Assembly: GCA_037157565.1 (NCBI GenBank)
Contig: JAZHRO010000013.1
Location: forward strand, 32,182,501-32,246,500
Length of the DNA stretch: 64,000 nt
Source: Thalassia testudinum
Lineage: Eukaryota; Streptophyta; Magnoliopsida; Alismatales; Hydrocharitaceae
Direction of reading: 5' to 3'
Part shown: positions 37,101 through 49,100 of the stretch, piece by piece
How positions within the stretch are numbered: the first letter of the stretch is position 1
How the letters are laid out: the number at the start of each line of letters is the position of its first letter
Program-made: the position numbers and the translations under genes
Notes under the pieces: generated by a model
Databases searched by the model: none
What the model was told of the DNA's origin: nothing
Seen by the model: only the letters and a program-made list of their open reading frames with translations

Positions 37101-40100
37101 TTTTACTTGGGTTTTCCTGATGAAGTCTTGATCAGAGATTTCTTAGATTATACAGCAGTTTCTTTCAGAGGTTTAGATCTAGTATGCTACTAGCATTATA
37201 GTTTTCTGCAGTGATAATGCATTAGAGTTTATGTAGCGAGATGTACATGAGCTTTGCTCTTCCAGGGGCATTATTCACCAGACGTCGTGTGCTCATACAT
37301 CCCAACAGAATGGCGTGGCTGAAAGAAAGCTTCGACATCTTGATATTGCTAGGATCTTTATGATTCACATGAAGGTTTCTAAATAGTTCTGGGGAGATGC
37401 TATACTTATTACGGTGCATCTGATTAATCGGGTATCTTTGTTCGTGCTTAGAGGACATATTCCATATCAGGTGATCTATCCAGATTGTGATAGGCCCTTT
37501 ACTCTTCCATTTAAGATTTTTGGATGTACTTGTTTTGTATAGGTGTATGGCAATCAAGACAAGTTTTCACCTTGGGCAATCAAGTGTATCTTCTTTGGAC
37601 ATTCTAGAACCCAAAAGGGACACAAGTGTTATGACCCCATCCGCAGGAGATATCTTGTTGCAGCAAATATTACTTTCTTTGAGAAGATCACATAATTTTT
37701 AGAGGACTAGACTTCTATACAGGCCGCTTTAGAGGAGACACAGGTTTATCATTGGAGACCACATATTTCGCCTAATACTGTGACTCATCATATTATGACA
37801 GATGAGAATGGCTCAGATACTGAGGAGCAGGTAGTGCAGAAGTCTAGCAGAGCATGTATCGTTCATCCTTTACCTCAGTATACAGGTGTTGCCCATTTGG
37901 AGGATGAGGTTTGTCAGTTTGCCTCAGCCATTACCATAGCTGTTATCCCCAGATATTTTATTCAGGTCTCTTAGGATTCTAGTTGGCGTGCAACAATGGA
38001 TGAAAAGATGTAGGCGCTATAGTCTCGAGAGACATGGGATCTTGTACCATGTCCCCCTGGTGCTACTGTTGTTGATCGTAGATGGAGTTGTACCACCAAG
38101 TATAGTGCTGATGGGATTGTGGATAGGTATAAGGCCGGGCTTGTTGTCAAGGGCTTTACTTAGACCTATGGGATAGGCTATCTTGAGACCTCTCCTGTGG
38201 CTCGCATTATATCTATCAGGATTATCATCTTAGTTGTTGCTGTTAGGAGTTGGACTTTATATCAGTTGAAAGTTGCATTCTGATATGGTGACTTATCTGA
38301 TGAAGTATGCATGAGATAGCCACCAAGGTACAGTACTCAGGGGGACTTGTGTATCGCTTGAGGAAGGTTATATGTTGGTTAAGGAAGAGTTCGTGTGCTT
38401 GGTTTGAGAGGCTTAGCTCAGAGATTGAGAGGATTGGGTTCCAATGCTTTAGCTCAGATCATTCTATATTTGTCAATTGTCAGGAAGACTAGGTATGTTG
38501 ATCATGAGTAAGTTGTCATTCTTGTTTATGTAGATAGCATGATTCTTACTGGAGTTCTTGTTGTTTATCCATACCAAGTTTTAGATATTTTATGGGGATC
38601 GAAGCATTTCTATAAGGATCCTGTCTTTCCTTGTTGTAGAGGCAGTATACATTTCAGATTCTTTAGGAGGTTGGCTTGCTTGGGACCAAGCCTTTTGGCA
38701 TACCAGTGGAGTCGCTGCCTGCATATTCTTTTGAGGAGGATCCACTGTATGAGGATGTCACTCGATATCGCAGTATAGTGGGATGTTTGCTGTACCTTAT
38801 TATCATGAGGCCTAATATTGGTTTTGCTGTAAGCAGGGCTAGCTAACACATGTTGACTCCACGATATAGTTATAGGCGTGAGGTTTGCTTTATTCTTAGG
38901 TACCTCAAGGGGATACCAGGTAGAAGACTCTACTACAAAGATGGTAACAGTCTGGACATTCTAGCCTACTCTAATGTAGATTATGCTGGGTCTGTAGATG
39001 ACTGTCATTCTACTTTAGGCTTTGCAGTCTGTCTTGGTGGGAACCTAATCTCTTGGAGGAGTAAGAAGTAAAGTGTTGTTGCTCGTTTGAGCGCAAAGGT
39101 TGAGTACAGAGCGATGGCTCAGGCTGCTTGTGAGATTATTTGGGTTGTCTCCTTTTTACAGGACTTGGGCATTTAGGTCACCATGTTAGTTCTACTTCTT
39201 TCTGACAACAAGTCAGCCACAGATGTTGCTTTGAATCCAGTCTTTTATGAAAGGATAAAGCATAATGAGGTAGATTATCATTTTATTCGTGATGCAGCCT
39301 TTGCAGGGAAGATCAGCACTCCTTATGTCTCCTTTGAGTTTCAGCTAGCAGATATATTCGTCAAGGCTCTTAAGAAGAAACGTCTTGATTTCTTGTGTGA
39401 CAAGTTAAGTCTCGTTGACATCTACGCCCCAACTTGAGGGAGAGTGTTGAGCTTAGGGATGCATTTATTATCTTTCATTGTTTTTGGATGATTGTGTAAT
39501 TTTCTCAAACCTCTTTATTATAATAAAGAGGCTAGGATTCCCTTTCAATGGGAATGCATCTTTTTTCCTTCACAATAATGACATCAAATAACATCAAACA
39601 ATATCTCCTTAGTTGTCTTATTTATTGCTAGTTGCAGGTGTTCATTTAATAGTAAATGAGCACTCTATGTATATATATGTAAATGCCCAGCCCCCACACC
39701 CGAACCACACCCTGAAATTACCTCTTAATGGCATACCATGCAGAATTTATTATCAAACCTAGTCCCATGATCATCTGAATAGAAATTATAAATTATACTG
39801 GATAACGCATTCCTGGATTTATTTATTGTTCATATCTTATTGTTCTCCCCAAATAAGGGTATGTGAATAATTTTCCATTTGTTTGACATTTTCTTGATTA
39901 GTCAAATGACACGCACAATTTCTTTAGCAAAGTTTTATTTCCCTGTAGAAGTTGTAGCTTCTTCCGGACAATTTCCCATTCATGGAAATGCTATTAGATT
40001 ACATAGCCTTCCTAGGTTCATGAGTATGGTTCTTACTACTTCTTGATAGCTATGCAAGTAGTCCTAGATATCGAATTAAATGAGTTGAGCTGAACTTGGC

Positions 40101-43100
40101 TTGAGCTTGATCAAGCTCAAATTAGTTGCCTTGAGCTCAGCATTTGTGCTTGAGTTGGCTCGTGAGCCAAATGAGCTCACATATTTCTATCACTTAAATG
40201 AGCCTTGAGCTCACTTGTTTGAGTTTAAGTTGGTTCATAAGCCAAATGAGCTCATCCATCACTTAGCTCATTGAGCTTAGTTTGACTTATGAGCTAAACA
40301 TGCTCACCTATTACTTAAGTGAGCTCAATTTGAATTTTCTTTTTTTTTTTAAGGAAAATAATCTTTTTTTGAAATATACCTAGCAAAAGATAGCTAATAA
40401 GGAAATAACATATGAAAAGGGGATATTTTACATCTAGATTGGGTTTTTATAATTTTAATTGTAACTCCATGCTAGTGATTTAAATGTAGTCGGTATGTCA
40501 TTGGCAAGACATTTTTTGGAAAAAGTCCATGTCGACATAGTAAAGTTGTCGAAATATAGGGATATCATCGGCATGGTCGGCATGCTAGCGAAATCAATGG
40601 TTATGCCAAGACTGCCGTTGCTGGCTTTTTTTGACTGTTTCTGTCATTTTTGTCGGCATGCATTGGCATATCCTCGGCATGCTCATCGAAAAACGGGTAT
40701 TTTCACGACGTGCCCTGGGCATGTGTATGAAATGTACACTTAGAATTTTATTGGCACGACGTTGAAATCGGTATTTTAAACCTTGTTCCATGCTATAAAT
40801 ATCATAAATCTTAAACGGGCCATGTTTTTATAAGTTTATTTGTAACTGCATGTTATAAATATCAGAAATTTTAAATGAGCTAGAAACTTGTGTTGTTGCG
40901 CTTAGCCGATCTCATTCCCAACTTGGCTCAACAAGGTTAATGAGCCAAGTCGGGGCTTGCGCTCATTTCAAAACTCAATGAGCTGACCTTGTGAACTCTT
41001 GTAAAACAGAGCTTGAACTGATGCCCACCACTATGTGCAACGAACACTCCTTTAAATTGAATATGTACCAAGCTTTTGGCAAGCTGGATCGAGGTAGCTT
41101 TCGTACATGAAGCAATTAAACTTAACTGGAAAACGCTTGGGTTTCTCTATTCAAGTGCAATGGCTATATTATTTGGAACTCCATGCTTCTCAATATTGCG
41201 TCACACATCTTTTAGAAGAATTTTGGATACACAGCCAAACAGATTTTATGTTAATTGCATCTGTTCGTGTACACATCGGGCAGAAAAATGGATTATTGGA
41301 TCTGTAGGATTATACTTGTGAATGCATTTGAATCCTGGTACTTTTTGGTTACTAAGTACTTTTCTTTTTTAATGTTATTGATAGTTTCATTTGTTCATTT
41401 AAATAAGGTGTTCCCTTTGAGAAATAAGTGTTCATGCAATGCTCCTCTTTCTTTACAGGAATTGACGTTTTGTTGTCACTTGTAAGGTTTTGATTTTTGT
41501 AGATTGTAGTTCATTTATTGTTGAAAGAGATGCTATCATGGTTCGGTATATACTAAATGTCATATTCTATAAGCTGGTGACATGTCAGTGTGTTTTTCTT
41601 TTTTTTTTTCTTTTTTGAAGAGGATTTCAGCATTTTGTTATTTATTGTCACAGATTTTTCGAAAAGAAAATATTATTAGTTATTATGAAGGATCATCCCT
41701 TAAAAAGGAACAGGAAAAGAAATTTAAGAAAATGATGAGTTAGTCCCTCTCCACACCAAAGGACATAAAAGCAAACACGGAGGGAAGGAATAATGAAAAA
41801 TTTCAGTGATATGCATATTTTTTCATGTTTGTGGATTTTTGTCCTTGTAATTATTGACTTTTTTTTTCGCTGATAATAATGTTTTCTTTAATTCTTAAAT
41901 AATTGATTGCAAATGAAATTCTGCAACATACAGACGTATTTCAATGTGATGCCTAACCTGTGAAATGCATTGAAATGTGGTTCATGTCTTTGCAATTCGA
42001 TGATGGTATTTTAACCGTCATTGGCCTAACAAACATAGTAAATGTACTAAATGGGAAATTTCATGGACATCCTCCCAAAAGTGACAATGTTATCATTATT
42101 TTTATGTTTTTTATTATATGGGCTATGAGTGTTTAGTCTTTTAGGGATATTTCTGTACTTTTAACCTTACGGTCTCTCTCTATATAACAGAACTCTAGGG
42201 TTTTTAATGAGATTTGATTCATTTCATCTAATTTGGTATTAAAGCACCGGTCTTAGATCGTGGCTCTAGGTACCCTACCTCTTAAGGCCTCCTAAACTCT
42301 ACCACCACATCCTGATCACCGCTCTCTCTTCCTCGACGTTGGTGCTTGGGTCTCTCTCCACTGGTGGCAGCGGCAGCGACGCCCGATGCGTAGCTTGCGG
42401 CGCACAACAGCTCTCGCTGTGATGCTGCAGTGGCGCTGGCCTCATTGCAGCAGTAAACGGCAGCCATGACGACCTTAAGGACTAGCTGCACTCTACGGTA
42501 GCCAGCAGTGGCGGCGACGACCTTTAGAGGCGGTCTGTGACCATCTGCAGTGGTAACAGATGGTGCAGAGCGGCGGCGGAGGTTGCGCAGGGTGCCTTGG
42601 ACCCTATGTAGGCTATACGTGGTGACTGTGAGGGGGTTCTCGCCCTGATCTAGGGGCTGTGGTCCTTGTAGTCGCTGCGAGAGGGATCCTAGGCCTTCTT
42701 GGGGCCATCTCGAGTGTTCTCCTTGCACCTGGGTGAGGCTAACATCCATCCAAGGACCTCTTGTCAGCAATGCAGATTTGAATCCGTTTGGTTTTAGATT
42801 ATTTGATGATTTCTTAATGATAGATGCTTGATCGAGACTTTCGAATTGCGAGGATGGCTTCAGATGATCAGTTCGAGGTGTCTTTGGGCTCTATTTCGGA
42901 CATCGGGGTATTTAAGAACCTGTTCTTTGGTCTTGTCGTCAAGTTGGATGAGTATAACCATCCACGGTGGTCCTAGACCTTTTTTATGACCGTTAGGAGT
43001 CATAAGAAGAGCCATATTCTTACGGATTCGGAGCTTGAGAACAAGACTGGAACAAATACCAACTGGGACAGTGACAATGTCATGGGTTGTGCATGGTTGA

Positions 43101-46100
43101 TGCAGACGGTTATTCTCTAAATAGGAGATGAGATCATGTACTATACCACAACAAAGGAAATGTGGGAGTCTTTACGTGACACCTATTCATATGTCAAGAA
43201 TTCTGCACGAGTTTTCAGGTCTTCTACGACCTCTTCTACTTGCGTAAGGAGGGACACACGTTACAGTACTACTCCTTCATGAAGGGAATGTTGAAGAGGC
43301 ATTACTCCTACCTATCAGGGTGTGCCTGTGAGTCTTGGAGGAGTTTTAGGAGATAGTTGGCTGTCTTCCTTTCACCTTGGATCTGAGTATGCGGCAATTA
43401 GAGATCAGATTCTCACTGCTCCTGAGCTTCTTACCATGGAGGAAGCATATAGTAGATTTAGCAGAGTTGTAGTGCGCACTCCTGACTCTATTGCTTAGTC
43501 GTCTGCCCTGGTTGCGATCCCTAGACGTGGCAGGGGTACCACTTATCCTGCACGTGGTCGTAGTCATGAACGTGGATGTTCTTTTGGTACATGTACTAGG
43601 ACTTCGTGTATCTACTATGGCAGACTTGGTCACTCTGAGGCTACATGTTGGCAAAAGCATGGTAGGCCACTTGTGGCCAATCAGGCAGCGGAGATCTTCG
43701 ATGCAGTCCTTCCTAGTTCTGATATTAGTTTCTTGAGCACAAAAATTGAGACCTTGCGGCAACAGATTGCTCAGTTGACTTAAACATCTTCTTCTTAGAC
43801 TTCAGACACTACAACTATTGCCACCTATTCAGAGATACCTGTGATTGGTATGTTGTCACTCTTGTCTTCTATTGAGTGGCTGATTGATTCTGGTGCATCC
43901 AAGCACTTATGTGGTGACAAAGGCTCTTTTTCTCAGTTAACACCTGTTACACCTGGATAGTACAGGTGGTAGATGGGAGATATTTGCCATTTGTTGGCAA
44001 GGGAGATATGTCTTTATCTCTTACTTTGAGATTAGTAGATGTCTATTATGTGCCTGATTTTTCTTTGAGTTTACTGTCTGTTAGTAGTATCACTAGAGAT
44101 CTGAATTGCCGAGTTATTCTTGATGCATCTTGTGTCTTGTAGGATAAATTCACTGGGAAGACGATTGGTGGAGGGCGTGAGGAACATGGGGTGTACTGTC
44201 TGAGCCGTACTGCTATTGTTGCTTTTGCCACCCAAGGTCTTGCTTTTATTGGATCTCCTCTCTAGTGGCACCACCGCCTTGGCCACCTACCCATTGATTG
44301 CTTCATATGTGTTCTACCGCACACACCCTCCACTATTGCTCTCACCTGTGATGCTTGTCAGTTTGGTAAGCACCACAAGGTTAAATTTTCCAGTTCTACT
44401 TCTGCTTCAACTGTTGCTACATTTGATTTAAGTCATATGGACATGTGGAGTCCCAGTCGTACTCTTGATTGACTTGGGAACAAATATTTTGTTTTAGTTG
44501 ATGACTTCTCTTGTGTTTCTTGGATGTTACTTTTGAAAAATAAATCCGATGTGGGATGTGTCCTTATACCTCAGTAAAATGGTGCTGCTGAGAGGAAACA
44601 TCACCATATGCTTAATGTTGCTCGCACTTTGATGATTCACCATTCGTCCTCTGCTGGGGTGATGCTGTTTTGACTGTATGTTTTTTGATCAGTCGGATGC
44701 CTAATGCCGCATTACATGAACGGATTCCTTTGCAGGTCATGTATCCTGATCGACCCTTGTTTCACGTCACCCCTCGGACTTTTGGTTGTGTTACCTTTAT
44801 CCATTTGTTGGGATTGGGTTGGGATAAACTAGTACCGGGAGTAGTTAAGTGTGTCTTTCTTGGGTATATCCTGACATGAAAAGGATATCAGTATTTTGAT
44901 CCGCTTACTTCTCGATACTATGTTTCAGCAGATGTTACCTTTCATGAGGCTGTACCTTTCTTTTCTATGACAGTTGTTGAGATGCCTCCTGAGGGTGATA
45001 TGGTGCCTATGCCATATACTCCAATTCGCTTTGAGAGTTTTCCTAAGATTTTTGTCCTTACTACACCACCACCTCCTGCTATGCATACCTTCTCTCGCCT
45101 GACTGAGCCACTCCAAACATATGTCCGCCCTCATACTACCTATCAGGGACCCTCACCCTCGCCTTCACCATCGGCTTCTCAGGTGAGTCCTTTAGACACT
45201 GACGTATGTTTGCCATGGGATGGTCATAGGGATATGACAGATAATGTGTCAGGTGACGATCTTGATTTTCCGATGGCTATTCGGAAGCGACTATGGACTT
45301 GCATTACATATCCTATGGTTGGGGCACTTACTACTGATAGCCTAACTCCTAGATTTGCTGGATTCACTTAGGTGTAAGGTACTACGTAGATTCCAGGTAC
45401 TCACCGTGAGGTCATGTTTGATCCAAAATGGCAAGCCTCCATGGAGGATGAGATGGTTGCTCTTCGAGGTCGTGAAACCTAGGAGCTCACTCCATTTCCT
45501 GATGTTGCTACACTTTTTGGCTGTCAGTGGGTATTTACTGTGAAGTTCAACCTAGATGGTAGTGTTGCTAGGTATAACGCACGTCTCGTGGCAAATGGGT
45601 TCATCCAGACTTATGGGGTGGACTTTTTGGACACATTCTCACCAGTTGTCAGACTTTCCACGTGTTGGTTGTAGTGGTAGTTTAGTTAGACTGGCCTTTG
45701 CATCAGTTAGACATGAGGAATGCCTTCCTTTATGGTGATTTCTAAGAGGAAGTCTATATGCAGCAATCACCTGACTTTGAGAGTTAGGGGAGTGTATATG
45801 CCGATTATGAAAGGCTTTCTATGGCCTTAAGCAGAGTCCCAGAGTTTGGTTCCAGAGGTTATCACAGGTTATGGAGGCAGTTGGATTCAGTAGATCGACA
45901 ACTGATTGTTTTCTTTGTCAGGAGGACTTGCAGAGGTACTGTGGTACTTGTTTATGCTGATCTAATTGTCACATTGGACGATGAGTAGGGTATTGTGAGG
46001 TTAAGTGATCATAGTAGAGTAGTTTGTCATGAAGGACTTGGGGGCTCTACAATACTTTCTTGGTATTGAGGTTCGCACCAAAAAGGTGTGGTTTTGTTTC

Positions 46101-49100
46101 AGAGGAAGTATGCTTTAGATATTTTACAGGAGGTTGGTATGCTTGGGCCTAAGGATGCCAATATTCCTATGGACCTTAAGATGCCACTCTATGATGAGGA
46201 TGTACAGGTGGTGGACAGCAGGCGGTACATGCAGCTTGTGGATAAGCTGCTATATCTCACTATAACAAGGTCAGATATCTCCTTTGCAGCGGGGAGACTA
46301 AATCAATTTGTTGCCAAACCGACACGTCAGCATTGGGATGCAGCATTGATGGTGCTTAGATATGTCAAGAAGACTCCTGGGAAGGGTCTCTTCTTCTTCA
46401 AGGGGTCCTCTTTGACTTTGGTTGGTTACTTTGATGCAAATTACGCCAGATGTCATGTGGATCGCAAATCTATTATTGGGTTTTGCACCTTCTTAGTAGG
46501 AAATTTGATCACATGGAAGAGTAAGAAACATGGCACAGTTGCGAGATCCAGTGCTGAGTCTGAGTACAGAGCTATGGCTCAGACGACTGCAGAGATGATG
46601 TGGATCAGATCCTTACTTATTAACTTGCAGGTACAGTTTTCTAGTCCTATGAAGATGTGATGTGATAATATAGCAACCACCTTCATTACTAACAACCCAA
46701 CATTTTACGAGAAGACGAAGCATGTTAAGGTTGATTGTTAGTATACCAGGGACATTATTCAGAAAGGATTGCTATATACCAATTTAGTCACATCTGAGGA
46801 ATAGACTGCAGATATTTTTACCAAGCCTTTGACTAAATCTTTATTTGATTCATGTGCATCCAAACTGAGTATGATAGATATTTATGCTCCACCTTGAGGG
46901 GGAGTGTTAGCATTATTTTTATGTTTCTTATTGTATGGGCTATTGGTGTTTAGTCCTTTAAGGACATTTTTGTACTTTTAACCTTACGGTCTCTCTCTAC
47001 ATAAGAGAGTCCTACAATTTCTAATGAGATTTGAATAATTTCATTGACAAATTTGTTGGAAATTAGACCTTTGTTTATTTACTGAACCTTAGTTGTTTTT
47101 CTTTTTTTCTTTTTTTTTGGTGGGGGGGGGGGGGGGGCTGTAATTGATGGTCAAAGTGGAAAAAAAAAATATTTTTGTTATATAAGCAATGTCATATTGC
47201 CTCAATGGAAAACAATTTCAACCTTTTTGCCTTGGAGTAATAGTTTAATTCAAGGTTCGAAATGTCGATTTCGATGCCGTGCCGCTAAAATTGTAGGTAT
47301 GCATTTCGTGGGCATGCCGAAGGTATGCCGTGGAAATGTCCGTTTTTCGATGGCAGATTTCGATGGATTTCGACGGTCCGAAAAAATAACATTTCGAGGC
47401 ATGCCGAGGGCACGTCGAGGGCATGCCGGTGCATGCCGACAGAAATGATTAAGATTTGAAAGACAACTAAATCAAAATATTAGAAACGTTTTACAGGTTT
47501 TTTTATAATAAAAACATGTTATTTTAGCCTGAAAATCTATCTCTGTATGTGTGTGTGATCAAGATATTAGAAACATTCTTTTTATAATAAAAACAGGTTA
47601 TTTTAGCTGTGCGTGTGTGTGACCTTCCCTTCACTCCCAGACCGCCCCCACGCCCTTGACCTTCCCTTCCCTCCCAGACCCCCTCCGTGCCCGCTCCTCG
47701 CCCCCATTTCCCGCCCAAAAGCTTCTTGCCCACCCTTTTCAAGTATCCCGCCGCTCAACCACCATCGGCATGCCGGCGAAATCCTCGGCATGTCGACGGT
47801 TTCCCTGCAAGCCGACACTATATTTGTGTCGATATGCCCTCCCTCTAAAAAACCCCTTACCGACGGCATGTCGGTGGCATGCCGTCTGCATTTAAATCAC
47901 AGACTACAACAACAGAACGACAACTAGAAGGTTGCACTTTATCTCAGTGACAATCGACATTTAAGGACGTCTTTGAGAAGTCCAATACGCGTTGCTCGAT
48001 TAGTGCTTGTGACACATAAAAGGCGTATCACAAGGAAGCTGCAGTTGTGAAGTTTCTGGTTGGTGTGGGGCCTCAGTATGCGACTTATTCTTAGATGCTT
48101 ACATTAACAGAGCTTCCTAGTCTTGAGGAAGCATACAACATGCTGAGTAGGATCTTCATTTCTCTCACGATTAAGGAGTCCATAGGTCAGGCTTTTTCCT
48201 TGGTTGTTGCCCAAGGTCATGGACAAGGTATTCTCTCTACCGACAGGAGGCATGGTGCTAAGGGCAGAGGGTGCAAATCCTGCACATATTGCGGGAAGCT
48301 TGGTCATATTGAGAGCACTTGTTGAACCAAGCATGTATGATGACTATTTGCCAATCAGGTGCTTGCCACTGAAGAGCAGCTAAGAGACACTGTATCAGTA
48401 CCTTGGTTTGACTATGATAAGCCTCTTCAACGACTTTCTTAGCTCTCTCAAGATACTTCTTCTGCATCTGACACTACTATCCTGGTGACTTCTTCTACCT
48501 CTGCTAAAGTTGCCCTAACCACCTCTTCAGGTATATTGCCTACACTCTCTGTACAAAGTGATGATTTATGTGACACATATTGGCTAGTGGACTCAGGAAC
48601 ATTACGTCACTTGAGTCGAGATCGGCGACGCTTCTGTCGTCTCCTCTTTGTTCCTCCTGGACATACAATACAGGTGGTCGACGGGAGGCATTCTCCCATC
48701 ACTGGTCAAGGGGAGGTTACTGGCGTCCCCAACATGAGATTGACTGATATCCTGCTTGTTCTTGATTTTTCGATCAGTTTACTTTTAGTTAGCAGAATTA
48801 CCAATGAATTGAATTGCCAGGCTATATTTGATGTAGTTGCTTGTTCTTTTTAGAATATCCTGATGGGGAGAATGATTAGTGGTGGTTGTAAAGAAGGGGA
48901 AGTCTATCGCCTCTTCTAATCTCCTTTTATTGCGGTAAGTTTTGGTGGAGTCACCACTTCTGTTGAGCTTCCTTTTCAGTGGCATCTCTATTTGGGTCAT
49001 TTATCTCTGTATAATCATCATGTTATACCACAGGGATCTCCTACTGTTGTCATCGGTTGTAATGCTTGTCAGCTTGAAAAGCGTCATTGGAGTACTTTTA

